Shown here piece after piece: positions 1-9,649 of a DNA stretch of 64,000 nt. The DNA is taken from NCBI RefSeq assembly GCF_029714425.1, contig NZ_CP121668.1:8701501-8765500 (forward strand). The letters are read 5' to 3'. The position numbers were made by a program, and so were the translations under genes. The DNA comes from Bradyrhizobium sp. CB2312. GTDB taxonomy: Bacteria; Pseudomonadota; Alphaproteobacteria; Rhizobiales; Xanthobacteraceae. The notes beneath the pieces are model-generated. The model was not told the origin of the DNA, ran no database searches, and worked only from the letters and a program-made list of their open reading frames with translations. Numbering within the stretch: position 1 is the first letter of the stretch; the number at the start of each line of letters is the position of its first letter.

Positions 1-621
1 GACGCACCTGTCACGCGATCCATGCCGAGCCTCCAGCGCGGACAGCCCGTATGGGCTGACGTTGGCCCTCTTCCTGACGCATGTTGCTATCCAGCATGAG
101 TTGGATACAAATCTGAGCGAAATCCAGGGCCGATTTGATGCGGGCGACGCTGTGCATACCCTCTCCAGGTGTAGCGCGAACGGGCGACTTATCCATTGAC
201 CACCATCTCACCGTCCATATGGAGCCTTGATCGCGTCAAAGACCGTTTCGAGCGGACCTGGCGCGATCGTACGCCACGAGATGATGGCGCAGGGCTCGGC
301 AGGCACTAAAAGCAGCATCATGGGTCTTCCTTCAATCTCATCTCGGACGACTACCATCCGTCGGCATCGACGATCGGGTCGGCAGGACAGCAGCAAGTGT
401 CGTACCAGTTGCAAAAAATACTGAAAGTCAGTCGAAAGTAATGGTTTGGCAGACACTTGAAATCCGCTGATACCTGGACACGACCAGTCCAGACATGGGT
501 CGGGAATACGACAGCCGCCGCTCGGGTGATAGCTGCAGAGAGTTGACCCGGATAAAGACGAAGGCCGCACATCGGGTTGCCACGGTGCCCCGTCGGGCAC
601 ACCTTGCAGTGGAACGCTAGA
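1..621. other. Left edge, no confident gene
   Basis: This stretch lies downstream of nifW. It holds two minus-strand open frames (11-211 and 208-600) and smaller overlapping ones. None shows a recognisable domain, a convincing ribosome site or a coherent codon pattern. The frames look like decayed or intergenic DNA. In other rhizobia fix genes often lie near nifW, but nothing of the fixABCX type is readable here. Confidence 0.4.
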
Positions 622-963
622 TCACTTCAGCTCGCTCAATGGGACAAAGGCCGCCGCCTTCTTAGGGTCTGCGGCGCCCTCCTTCAAAACCTTGAACACT
701 CGCTGGTCGATCGGTGACGATGCCACGAAATCCGCATAGGCCCGCTCCAGCATCGCCTTGCACCGAGCTCTGATTTCCGGCTCTGCGGCACCAGCAAATT
801 GCTCTTTTGCAAAGTATTGTCCCATGCGCTTTAAGATGTGAAGGCGCGCGACATTCACGATTTTAGGGTCGTAATCGACGCCAAGTAGCGAAAAAAAATC
901 CTCCGCCGATGAGGCCTTGCTGAGCCGATCCAGGATACCGGCTGCCGGGGACGAGTTGATCAT
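622..963 (-). CDS. nifW: Nitrogenase stabilizing/protective protein NifW
   Basis: This 113-residue protein matches the NifW family in length and in its pattern: an N-terminal segment with FFSLLGVDYDP, a middle helix containing ILKRMGQ, and a C-terminal AAAFVPLSEL-like end. NifW is known to bind or protect the MoFe protein and to help its maturation under oxygen stress in the cytoplasm. The ATG at 963 is preceded by a good ribosome site (AAGGAG, 8 bases away). It lies about 320 bases downstream of nifV on the same strand. I saw no promoter of its own, so co-transcription with nifV is likely but not shown. Confidence 0.93.
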   Translation of the reverse strand: MINSSPAAGILDRLSKASSAEDFFSLLGVDYDPKIVNVARLHILKRMGQYFAKEQFAGAAEPEIRARCKAMLERAYADFVASSPIDQRVFKVLKEGAADPKKAAAFVPLSELK

Positions 964-1282
964 GAAAAATTCTCCTTCGGATTAGCTCTGGACGGTAACT
1001 GCTGGCGGGATCAATGGCCAAACCACGATCGAGGCTGACGCTCGTCAGGACGGTCGCCGGACCGGAACTCAGCGCGAGAAGACGCCGATTGGCAGTGCGG
1101 GGCGGCTCGCCATTGGGTAGGAGGTCACAGCATGTATGGCGGAACGGGAAGTAAGATCTGGAGATGAGATCGCGCCAGGGGATCTGACGTGCGAAAGCTG
1201 GACGCCGTGCGGGCCCATCAGCGATATCGGACGCCATCCTTGCGGCGCGTCTGTTTACGCAAACGCTGCTGGACACGGCTTT
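964..1282. other. nifV-nifW intergenic region
   Basis: About 320 bases separate nifV from nifW. I found no sigma-54 element, NifA site or stem-loop terminator. The open frame across 863-1276 on the minus strand overlaps nifW and has no family resemblance. Confidence 0.4.
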
Positions 1283-2488
1283 TCACGCGGGGTGGGTTGC
1301 CAGGCATCCGCACACGTCGCGCCAGATCGCCGCCACGGTTTCGCGCTCGACCGAGCGCTTGTGCTCGATGGCATATTTGCGGACTCGCGACAGAATCTGT
1401 CTGGCTTGATCGGCGTTGGCGACGAGCTGCAGTTCATCGAGTAACGCGGTGATCGCCCCAAGTCCGGAATGCTTGCCGATCACAAAGCGGTTGCAGCGGC
1501 CAAACAAAACCGGATCAAGCGATTGATAGGTGCGTTGATCCTTCAAAAGGCCAGCGACATGAATGCCGGATTCGTGCGTAAATACATGCTCTCCGACGAT
1601 GGCCTTGTTCACAGGAATCGCACGTGCGGCCGCGGCTGCAACCACCGCGGCGACGTTCTCGAGCTCCGGGAGTATGATGCCAGTCTCGCGCCCGTAGAGC
1701 TGTTTGAGTGCGACCGCGATTTCCTCGAGCGGGGCATTTCCGGCCCGCTCGCCCAGCCCGATGACGGTCACTGAGGCGTGGCTCACGCCGGCCTTGATAG
1801 CGGAGAGCGTGTTGGCGGTTGCGAGTCCGAGATCATCGTGACCGTGAAATTCGAGTTCGAGATCGGTGGTCGCACGCAAATTCCTGACCAGCACGTAGGT
1901 TGCGTCGGGATCGAGCACACTGAGCGTATCTGCAATACGAAAGCGACGCGCGCCCGCGGCTTTTGCAGTTGCCATCAGTCTGATGAGAAAATCGATGTCG
2001 GCGCGGGAGGAGTCCTCACCACCGACGGCGACCTCAAGTCCGCGCGCACGGGCATAGCCTACCAGGCGCTTCACCCGTTCCAGCGCCAGGTCGCGATGAC
2101 CACCTAGCTTGGCCGCGATCTGGACGTCGGAGGTCGGGATCGACATATTGATCATGGATACCCTTGCTTCGATGGCCGCGTCGACATCCGATTCCCGCAT
2201 CCGGCACCAGCCTATGGTGGTCAGCGGAAGATCTGCTTCGACAATGGCGCGAATAGCGGAGATCTCCTCGTTGCCCATCGCCGGCGTTCCCGCCTCGATC
2301 TCCGTGACTCCGGCCCGCGCCAGCGCCTGCGCAATCGCTAGCTTTTCCTCTGTGGTGAACGCAACGCCAGGTGCCTGCTCGCCGTCGCGTAACGTCGTGT
2401 CGTTGAGCACGGTGGGCTTGGCGCGCACCTGGTCGGACCAAGACGATTTTGCGGCGGTGCTAGCGGCAATCACGCGAGAGCTCCTCAT
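1283..2488 (-). CDS. nifV: Homocitrate synthase NifV
   Basis: This 401-residue protein is a DRE-TIM metallolyase. Near residue 30 it carries [17 protein letters not shown], the signature of the homocitrate/isopropylmalate synthase family. GIHVAGLLK and the HxH-type metal ligands lie further on, and the length fits NifV. It condenses acetyl-CoA with 2-oxoglutarate to homocitrate, the organic ligand of FeMo-co. Many legume symbionts lack nifV and take homocitrate from the plant, so its presence suggests fixation that is less dependent on plant homocitrate. The ATG at 2488 lacks a strong ribosome site and a start a few codons in is possible. It lies about 200 bases downstream of nifQ. Confidence 0.92.
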   Translation of the reverse strand: MRSSRVIAASTAAKSSWSDQVRAKPTVLNDTTLRDGEQAPGVAFTTEEKLAIAQALARAGVTEIEAGTPAMGNEEISAIRAIVEADLPLTTIGWCRMRESDVDAAIEARVSMINMSIPTSDVQIAAKLGGHRDLALERVKRLVGYARARGLEVAVGGEDSSRADIDFLIRLMATAKAAGARRFRIADTLSVLDPDATYVLVRNLRATTDLELEFHGHDDLGLATANTLSAIKAGVSHASVTVIGLGERAGNAPLEEIAVALKQLYGRETGIILPELENVAAVVAAAAARAIPVNKAIVGEHVFTHESGIHVAGLLKDQRTYQSLDPVLFGRCNRFVIGKHSGLGAITALLDELQLVANADQARQILSRVRKYAIEHKRSVERETVAAIWRDVCGCLATHPA

Positions 2489-2689
2489 TGTTTGACCGAC
2501 CTAAGCTTCAGCAAATGGATTGTCGTAAATGCGACAGGCTCATGAAGCGGACGCCTTGCCTATTGCCCCGCTGAGTTCGAACTTCAATGCAGTTGCGGCA
2601 CGCCAGGATGTGAGAATTGTTGCGGAGCACTTGAGCCGCCGCCGCCTTGGACACATGGTCGCTCGCTCGAAACGGCGTCGGCCGCGCCC

Positions 2690-3499
2690 TCAACCTTCCG
2701 CGCGGCTTACCAAATCCTGCGAGGCTTTCTCCGATGATGGTGCGATCGCGGACCCTTGTGGCAGCTCAGATGGCCAGTCACCGGCAACGACCGGCCGAGC
2801 GGCCTGCAACAGAAAATCCCGCCGGCGCTCGGTCATCCGGCTCTCACCGCTTTCTTCGCCGAAGCAGATGTTGAAGTCGTCACATTGGTTGCACACGGGT
2901 GTCGTGCACATCACGAGGCCTTCATTCTCGCAAAGCATGCGGTAGAAGAAGCGCTTCCAGCGCATATTGTTGACATTGCGCGCGGCGAGCGGCGCGAAAT
3001 GGCGGCTCAGCAGCCGGGAGAGTTCGCCGCGATTGCGCAAGCCGAGAGCTTCCCACAGATGGCCTGGCTCAATGGCGCGCCGCGCTATCATGGCAGCCAG
3101 CCAGCGGCCAATATCCCGTTCCGTCGAGCGTTGCTTGAGCAAGAGATCGCGCAGCATTGCGATCTCTTCGTCACCTTCGCACCTGAAAACCGAGAGCTGC
3201 TCCGCGAGCTTGATCTCAAGCGAGGGAAAGTACTGCTCCAGCAAGGCCGCCAGTTCAAGGCCGGACAGGCCGGCCTTCTCGGGAAGGGAGCCACCATCCA
3301 TTGTGGCAGCCGCCAAGATAGACGCTAAGACATGGCAATCGAAACTGCTGTCACTGGCAATATCGGCATCTGCAGGAGGCACACCGGTGAGTAGGCGGTA
3401 GGTTGCAATTCCCCTGTGCATCTGACTGTTGGCCTCAACGGCACAATCAGCCATCAACGGAAGGAAGTGCGCTTCGGACATAATTTTGCGAGTTTCCAC
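2690..3499 (-). CDS. nifQ: NifQ, molybdenum donor for FeMo-co
   Basis: This 269-residue protein has the NifQ hallmark C-x4-C-x2-C-x5-C (CTTPVCNQCDDFNIC, about residues 197-212). It is preceded by an MRWKRFFYR-type segment found in the family. NifQ carries a Mo-Fe-S cluster and hands molybdenum to the NifEN/NifH assembly machinery. It follows nifH by about 130 bases on the same strand, a nifH-nifQ order known in bradyrhizobia. The frame opens with a GTG at 3499. An ATG six codons later (3481) is an equally plausible start, as neither has a strong ribosome site. Confidence 0.9.
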   Translation of the reverse strand: METRKIMSEAHFLPLMADCAVEANSQMHRGIATYRLLTGVPPADADIASDSSFDCHVLASILAAATMDGGSLPEKAGLSGLELAALLEQYFPSLEIKLAEQLSVFRCEGDEEIAMLRDLLLKQRSTERDIGRWLAAMIARRAIEPGHLWEALGLRNRGELSRLLSRHFAPLAARNVNNMRWKRFFYRMLCENEGLVMCTTPVCNQCDDFNICFGEESGESRMTERRRDFLLQAARPVVAGDWPSELPQGSAIAPSSEKASQDLVSRAEG

Positions 3500-3630
3500 A
3501 ATGGTCTGGCTTGAGCTGCCGCATCCTGGTTTTGATCAGGGTCGATCGTCAGAATGCCGGCCTCCCGGGATGGGCGGTGAGGGAGACCGGCATTCGTCGC
3601 GCGCCTTCGCAAGGCCGCGACTCGCGACCT

Positions 3631-4578
<948 letters not shown>

Positions 4579-4675
4579 TCAGAAACGGGGCACACGGGTT
4601 TAAGGGAAGGAGCACATCGCTCGTCTTACGCGTCGGCGTGCACTCAGCCCTCACTCAGTGTTGCTACCGCTTATT

Positions 4676-4691
4676 AGCAACCGCCGTGCCA
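4676..4691 (-). promoter_or_regulatory. Sigma-54 -24/-12 promoter of nifH
   Basis: Read on the minus strand this is TGGCAC-N5-TTGCT, a perfect -24/-12 element with the obligatory GG-N10-GC spacing. It lies about 160 bases upstream of the nifH start and downstream of two NifA sites. Confidence 0.9.
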
Positions 4692-4763
4692 ACGTTTGAC
4701 CGTGCTCCTTAACCTTCTGATTACGTTTCCGAAAACCAACTAGCTGGTGAGCAAGGTCCTGGC

Positions 4764-4779
4764 TGTTTTGGATCTAACA
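4764..4779. promoter_or_regulatory. NifA upstream activator site 1 (nifH)
   Basis: TGT-N10-ACA with N10 = TTTGGATCTA. It is placed about 75-90 bases upstream of the nifH -24 element, normal for a NifA enhancer. It could also serve the rightward promoter at 4871. Confidence 0.8.
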
Positions 4780-4792
4780 GGATCTGCGCGGC

Positions 4793-4808
4793 TGTCAGAA
4801 AACTAACA
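4793..4808. promoter_or_regulatory. NifA upstream activator site 2 (nifH)
   Basis: A second exact TGT-N10-ACA (N10 = CAGAAAACTA), centred 29 bases from the first. Both sites lie between two divergent sigma-54 promoters. Confidence 0.78.
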
Positions 4809-4870
4809 ACGACTACAACCATCACCGCGAAAACACCGATTTGGCGCGCCTGTTCCGATGCCTTCAGTTG

Positions 4871-4886
4871 TGGAACGGAAGTTGCT
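4871..4886 (+). promoter_or_regulatory. Sigma-54 promoter of ArsC-like gene
   Basis: TGGAAC-N5-TTGCT on the plus strand, with correct GG-N10-GC spacing. It lies 62 bases to the right of the second NifA site and about 170 bases before the ArsC-like gene. It would make the two activator sites bidirectional. Confidence 0.6.
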
Positions 4887-5058
4887 CCGATCTCACGATA
4901 GTGAATATGCCGGTCGGGCCCGAAACCTGGCGAACCAGCGACGAGGTTGCATACATGGTACGGCGCTTGGTGCGCTGACTTTGAAGAAATTGAACGGGCT
5001 CCCGAAGCAGCCGCGGCTTGCCAATCGTTCAGCTCCGGCGCGCCTACATAGGTATGTC

Positions 5059-5511
5059 GTGGCGACAATCATCTTATATCAGAAGCCCGGCTGCGCCACT
5101 AACGCGCGCCAGATTCAAGCGCTGAAGTCCGCCGGCGCCGACGTGATAGCCCAAGACATCTTGAAGGAGCCATGGGATGGGGAGGAATTACGTAGGTTCT
5201 TCGGCCATATGCCCGTCGGCTCCTGGTTGAACCGAGCTGCGGCACGTATCAAGTCAGGCTAAGTCAATCCCGATACTATCGACGCGGCAAGCGCACTCGC
5301 ATTGATGGTGGGCGATCCGCTCCTGATACGACGACCGCTGATCGACATAGGCGGGGCACGATTTGCCGGGCTCGATCATGAGTCCGCGCTGTCACTGCTT
5401 GGCCGCAAGACGCAAGAAGATCTCGCTTGCACGAAGCAAACCCCACGCGTTGTCCGCAGACCTGAGGAAACGAAGACGCCTCCCCCAGGGCGCCTAACAA
5501 GCCAAAGATGA
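5059..5511 (+). pseudogene. ArsC-like nitrogenase-associated protein, in-frame stop
   Basis: From the GTG at 5059 the frame reads VATIILYQKPGCATNARQ, the start of the small ArsC/Spx-fold nitrogenase-associated proteins (NifO-like) found beside rhizobial nif genes. The CxxN part replaces the CxxC-type redox site. After 67 residues the frame meets TAA (5260-5262). The same frame then continues without any shift with VNPDTIDAASALALMVGDP and LLIRRPLIDIGGARFAGLD to a stop at 5511. Relatives, as remembered, have a charged residue between SG and the V, so the stop is probably a one-base GAA/GAG to TAA change. The full product would be about 149 residues. It is either a recent pseudogene or read through at low level. 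Confidence 0.72.
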
Positions 5512-5653
5512 CGCTTCCCACTCTCGGCTTTCTGCGGCTTCTTGAAGAGACCGGCCTCTCTTGAATTGAATAACGATCAGGACAGATCTCGACGCTTCGC
5601 GACCGTGATCCTTATGCAACTTAGCGGCATAATTGCGCTCTGCTCGCTCCATT

Positions 5654-5667
5654 TTGATCGGCATCAA
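5654..5667 (+). promoter_or_regulatory. FixK/FNR box before ompW
   Basis: A perfect TTGAT-N4-ATCAA palindrome (N4 = CGGC). Its centre is about 80 bases before the ATG at 5741. That fits a box at about -40 and a transcript starting near 5700, so the downstream porin should respond to low oxygen through FixK2/FNR. Confidence 0.82.
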
Positions 5668-5740
5668 ATCTCCGCCATTAGCCTTGTGTGACAGAGATCT
5701 CGCGCGGCTCTTCGCGCGATGTTTTGGAATGGAGAATTCG

Positions 5741-6472
5741 ATGAGAACAAGGAGAGTTCTGACGAGGGCATCACTCCTCGCGCTAGCAACCTCGTTGGCC
5801 AGCACCCCGGTACAGGCTGCAGATCTGGCCCGGGCGCCGATCTACTATAAAGCGCCCCCGATCGAACCCTTCAATCCATGGATGATACGCCTGCGCGTGC
5901 TTGGCGTTTTGCCGGATACCTCAGGCAGCTCAGTCAGCGTCGCCGGGGCGCCCTCGCTGTCCTCACCAAGTTCTGGGCTTTCGATCAGCGATCAAGCCAT
6001 ACCCGAGCTCGACATCACCTACTTCTTCACGCGAAACGTTGCCGCCGAACTCATTCTTGGCGTGACCAGCCATCACATCAGCGGCAATGGCGCGCTCACT
6101 GGCCTCGATATCGGCAAAGCCTGGCTGTTGCCGCCAACATTGACCCTGCAATATCACTTCACCGATCTCGGCGCGCTCAAGCCCTATATCGGCGCGGGCA
6201 TCAACTACACCGCATTCTTCAACCAATCGGCAGCCAATACGTCGCTCGGCGGTCTTGCCGTTACGGATTTGCGCATCAGCAACCAATTCGGCGCGGCGGT
6301 CCAATTCGGCTTCGATTACATGCTTAACCGTAACTGGGGCCTCAACTTTGACGTGAAGAAGCTATGGCTGCGGCCGGAGTACTCCGCGACCGTAAACCAT
6401 TCGATTCCCGTCGCCGGGCGAGCCAACATCGATCCATGGCTCGTCAGCGGCGGCGTCACTTACAAGTTCTGA
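5741..6472 (+). CDS. OmpW-family outer membrane protein
   Basis: This 243-residue protein has a positively charged start, a hydrophobic stretch and an AxA-type signal-peptidase site after about residue 26 (STPVQA). A small beta barrel of OmpW type follows: PWMIRLRVLGVLPD near the start, LTLQYHFTDLGALKPYIGAGINYT in the middle, WGLNFDVKKLWLRP, and a terminal phenylalanine (GVTYKF) typical of outer-membrane barrels. OmpW proteins form a narrow hydrophobic channel for small molecules. The ATG at 5741 has GGAG ten bases upstream, better than the upstream in-frame ATG at 5633. The perfect FixK box agrees with the known FNR control of ompW in enterics and suggests a microaerobic or bacteroid role. 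Confidence 0.9.
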   Translation: MRTRRVLTRASLLALATSLASTPVQAADLARAPIYYKAPPIEPFNPWMIRLRVLGVLPDTSGSSVSVAGAPSLSSPSSGLSISDQAIPELDITYFFTRNVAAELILGVTSHHISGNGALTGLDIGKAWLLPPTLTLQYHFTDLGALKPYIGAGINYTAFFNQSAANTSLGGLAVTDLRISNQFGAAVQFGFDYMLNRNWGLNFDVKKLWLRPEYSATVNHSIPVAGRANIDPWLVSGGVTYKF

Positions 6473-6568
6473 CGCTAGAACAGGACCAGAAAGAGAAATC
6501 CGCTTGATCAACCCGGACGCGGCGAGCTCATCCAGCGCGTCCTCTAATCTCACCGCAGTGCAAGCAGA

Positions 6569-6601
6569 GCGAAATGACGCGTCAAGGGCGCGTCATTTCG
6601 C
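6569..6601. terminator. Perfect 13-bp stem-loop after ompW
   Basis: GCGAAATGACGCG and its exact reverse complement flank a 7-base loop. It starts about 95 bases after the ompW stop. There is no strong T-run on either side, so it may act as an RNA 3'-end stabiliser or a weak terminator for ompW and the opposing ferredoxin gene. Confidence 0.55.
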
Positions 6602-6895
6602 GAAACGCCGGAGCCATTTGCAGCAAAGATCTTGCTGTGAGCTACGAATCGCGCGGCATGGAGTGACCGTACACAAACAGATTGACCTAGAATGCGCGCG
6701 TTGCAAAGGCGCCATTTGCCGATAGGGCCGGAGAAGAAGGGCGGCACGCGCGGAAACGTCAATGACTTGCTGTTCTCATCCGGGACGTGATAGCTACGCT
6801 CAATCTCAGACGATCTGACCTCCGAGCGGCCAGCTCATCGCCGGACAAGCCGTCGATGCGTGCTAGCCCAGGCAAGTGGCCGCTAATCGAGGCGT
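6602..6895. other. Convergent intergenic gap
   Basis: This lies between the ompW stem-loop and the end of the ferredoxin gene. I see no supported gene or site in it. Confidence 0.4.
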
Positions 6896-7243
6896 CTAGC
6901 TTCGCTTTAACACCATCACAAGGCGGTCGACACGTTTTCCCTGCTTGAGGTGGGAGTTTACAATTTCGTCAATATCCTCAGGCGTGATCGCGCGATACCA
7001 CACTCCATCGGGATAGACGACCATCAAGGGACCAGAGTTACAAAAGCCAAGGCAGCCTGCCATCGTGAAGCCAATATCGTTGAGGCCTTCCGCTTCGATC
7101 GCCTTGGCCATTCGATCCCACAGGGCTTGCGCGCCGGAGGCGCCACAGCTGCCGTGCGGATGAGTTGGCGGACGCTGCGTGTTGCAGGCAAATACATGAT
7201 GCCTATAAAGTTGAGGAAGCTCGAATTCGGTTTCTGTGTTCAT
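6896..7243 (-). CDS. Thioredoxin-like [2Fe-2S] ferredoxin
   Basis: This 115-residue protein belongs to the thioredoxin-fold [2Fe-2S] ferredoxins. It begins with YRHHVFACNTQRP, followed by GSCG about 12 residues later, then AGCLGFCNSGPLMVVYPDGVWY. This gives the family's four cluster cysteines (C-x12-C, then C-x3-C). Such proteins are commonly encoded near nif genes (the Azotobacter Shethna-type group), where they carry electrons or protect nitrogenase. It stands alone, with a sigma-54-like element and a NifA site about 290-400 bases upstream, so NifA control is plausible. The electron partner is not evident. Confidence 0.88.
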   Translation of the reverse strand: MNTETEFELPQLYRHHVFACNTQRPPTHPHGSCGASGAQALWDRMAKAIEAEGLNDIGFTMAGCLGFCNSGPLMVVYPDGVWYRAITPEDIDEIVNSHLKQGKRVDRLVMVLKRS

Positions 7244-7534
7244 GCGCCGATCCTGTGATCAATGTGCTTCATCTGAGAAGAGACAAGATGCGAGCACATC
7301 GCAACCCACAATCTCTTACGATTGAACGCCGCATCAACCGAGTGATGCTTATGATTCCCACTCGCGCTTGCCAAGGCAGGCAAAATGAACGAGCGCCATA
7401 GTGATTGTCGTCGCTGAAGATCAGCGATAGATATCTTCGCGTCCAGAGCAGCCTCCTCGATCAACTTCAACCTCTTCTGCTCTCATCACGATCTTTCTGC
7501 TCCCGCATCACTTGCTCACCATCCAACTTCTGTA

Positions 7535-7550
7535 AGCAAGTTGCGCACCA
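7535..7550 (-). promoter_or_regulatory. Sigma-54-like promoter, [2Fe-2S] ferredoxin
   Basis: On the minus strand this reads TGGTGC-N5-TTGCT with GG-N10-GC spacing. It is about 290 bases before the ferredoxin ATG, and a NifA-type site lies 83 bases further upstream. Confidence 0.6.
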
Positions 7551-7632
7551 GAAGCGTAACGTTCGTTTCTGCAACGAACCTTGCTTTGCGACTCATAATG
7601 ATTGCGAAAGTTGCGACAAGGTCGTTCGCTAC

Positions 7633-7648
7633 TGTCTCGGACACGACA
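7633..7648. promoter_or_regulatory. NifA upstream activator site (ferredoxin)
   Basis: Exact TGT-N10-ACA (N10 = CTCGGACACG), placed at normal enhancer distance from the -24/-12 element at 7535-7550. Confidence 0.6.
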
Positions 7649-8604
7649 AACCTCGCACTGCGTTTGACCTCCCGCTTCACCCTTCTGCAATTTGTACGCA
7701 GAATAACCGAGAAGCTCGGTTAATTTTTCCAGCTCTGCGCTATCAAATCTTGGAATGAGCAGCGATCTTCATGACCGTCAAGCCGCCTAGCGGGGAGCTC
7801 GAAAATCGTGCGGAGAATCGAGCGCCGTGTTCTGCCATGGGTGATCGGCTCGCCGCATTGACTGGCGCGAGCCCACAGCATCTTTTTCGCCCTGAAGCTG
7901 GACGCTGCGTCGCGCCGCTGCCCATCTATAGAGCCTGCCGCGAGAGCCCAACGAGGCAGGGATGATCACCGAGTCACCTTTGAGGCTGCAGACCAGGCCG
8001 GTCGCAATTCCGAGCGGCAGCACCGCTAAACCGCAACACATTGGGATCACGCTTAATACGGCCGGTCAAGATGCGCTTGCAGTGGAGAATGCGGAACAAC
8101 ATGCACGTGCACATGAATGCATTTGCTCCTAGCCGGTCCTAACCGACGATGGTGTCGCCAATCGCTAAGAGCGTCGCACGAACCGAGGTTTGGCATGGCA
8201 GTTGCAGCGCAGGCAACAACGCCAGCTGCACCGGCCGGCCTTCTGACACAGGATCGTCGTTCCTCATCCCCCAAACGATCCTGTCAGTCTGGGTCCCGCC
8301 ATTCTCCAAGCCCAGACGATGCCCTCGGCGAACTTCCAGCCGCCGAGGGCATTTCCCCTCAAACATATCGACAGCGATAGGAAGCGGGTCCCGCCTGCCG
8401 GCCTCGATTTGACGAGCCAGCACAAGAGCAGCTTGTTGGTGCTGCGGAAGTCGCGGAGTGCAAGTTCGCAATCCGACGAGGTGGCCGTTTTGTCTCACCC
8501 AATCGAAAGCTGTGACTCGCGTCTACCAACGCTCACGAGTACAATGGCCTCATTCGAGGGCAAAGCGCCTCAGGCAGCTTGAGCACAACAAAGCGATAGG
8601 CCCG
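7649..8604. other. Non-coding gap of about 950 bases
   Basis: This lies between the ferredoxin promoter region and the Rieske gene. Several overlapping frames exist (for example 8139-8498 on the minus strand), but none has a recognisable family, a ribosome site or operon logic. It marks the 3' end of the nifB operon and may hold decayed genes. Confidence 0.4.
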
Positions 8605-9051
8605 TTAGTCCGGATGGATCGTAATATCCATGGTCTCGTCGCTGTCCCCGAAGGGGTCGGCAAACCGATCGTCCTCCAGCAGATTGACGCCGCACAGGCA
8701 GACGTCACCTTCGATCACGGCGAGCGCTACCAGCTCAAGCGATTGTCCGTCACAGGGGCCGTCGATGCACATCCCAGTGTCGATCTCGAATCTCGCTCCG
8801 TGCCGGCCGCATCTAAGAAAGGAGCGGTCCGTCGAGAAAAACGTACCGGAGCCGATGTTCAGCCAGACGCTCTCATGCGGACAACGATTCACGTAACCAA
8901 AATAGTCATTGCCGAAGGTGCGCACCACAATAATCTGAAGCGGCCGGCTCTCGCCCCTATCGTCAATCCGCGACAGGCTAAAGCTCATGGCCCCACTCCG
9001 CTCGATGGCATCGGCCGGACAGACGACAAAAACCTCGATCTGACCGCTCAC
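8605..9051 (-). CDS. Rieske [2Fe-2S] protein
   Basis: This 148-residue protein has the two halves of a Rieske cluster site. YVNRCPHESVWLN gives C-x-H, and FLRCGRHGARFEIDTG gives C-x2-H, about 20 residues apart. A GPCDGQSLELVALAV-type strand follows, as in bacterial Rieske ferredoxins. It is soluble, with no membrane segment, and probably carries electrons. It is the last gene of the nifB operon, 12 bases after the small protein before it. The frame opens at a GTG (9051); an ATG 21 codons later is possible. A paralogue with the same layout lies at 18326-18721. Confidence 0.86.
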   Translation of the reverse strand: MSGQIEVFVVCPADAIERSGAMSFSLSRIDDRGESRPLQIIVVRTFGNDYFGYVNRCPHESVWLNIGSGTFFSTDRSFLRCGRHGARFEIDTGMCIDGPCDGQSLELVALAVIEGDVCLCGVNLLEDDRFADPFGDSDETMDITIHPD

Positions 9052-9062
9052 CAGGTTGTCGA

Positions 9063-9296
9063 TTATAGGTTCGCTGATCCCGGCCTCGCAGTTTCCTGCT
9101 TGAAGGCTTCGATCGCAGTTCGGCTCAGTTGAAAAATCCCACGACCACGAGCGAGCGCTCGATAGGCGGAGCTGGCACGGGTGTTGAGGACGTCAAACCA
9201 CTGGTTCGGCGTGAGCTTCGCCGGACGCTCGCTGATTTGGATCACCCTTCCGTTCGGAGCGAAGCGGACGTGGATGATGACTTGTTGCGAGTTCAT
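9063..9296 (-). CDS. Small nif-operon protein, unknown
   Basis: This protein has 77 residues from the ATG at 9296, chosen because GGGGG precedes it by six bases. The frame stays open upstream to a GTG at 9371. It begins MNSQQVIIHVRFAPNGRVI, followed by a basic helical part (SSAYRALARGRG). I do not recognise the family by name. It sits between the DegT-like gene and the Rieske gene in the nifB operon, so a nif-related role is inferred only from position. Confidence 0.6.
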   Translation of the reverse strand: MNSQQVIIHVRFAPNGRVIQISERPAKLTPNQWFDVLNTRASSAYRALARGRGIFQLSRTAIEAFKQETARPGSANL

Positions 9297-9604
9297 ACCG
9301 ATCCCCCGTTTTGGTAACTCTAAAGATCCTGAGCGGAGACTCTCGACTTTGATGTGCTTGGCTTTGGGCACCTTGACGCGTAGGCTCTCAAGCCGCGCCT
9401 TGGACGCGCCGCCTTCTCTGCTATCGAGCAGGTCTTCTTCGCGCTCGCTAGGAGCATTTCTCTTGCGGTCTTAAGTCGAGTGCATACCTCCAGCGGCATG
9501 CGGCACGCTTCCGGCATGTGGGGCACGATGTATCCGACAACGCTGCCACAAAAACGATCCTCGGTCCGTTGCTCATCTCTTGCGATGAGACCTACCACGC
9601 TCAT
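9297..9604 (-). pseudogene. Possible frameshifted small gene
   Basis: Between the DegT-like gene and the small gene at 9063 the sequence looks coding in two different frames. One reads VVGYIVPHMPEACRMPLEV (about 9480-9560). After about 9470 the good frame becomes EREEDLLDSREGGASKARL, running into VPKAKHIKVESLRSG. A single indel near 9470 would join them. The product family is unknown; it could instead be two very small genes. Confidence 0.35.
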
Positions 9605-9649
9605 CGCAACTTCAACCCTCGTTCTTCCGTGTCGTGGATGACAATCATC

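Noticed and set aside
863..1276. 137-codon minus-strand frame between nifV and nifW
   Set aside because: It overlaps the start of nifW and reads as low-complexity basic sequence.
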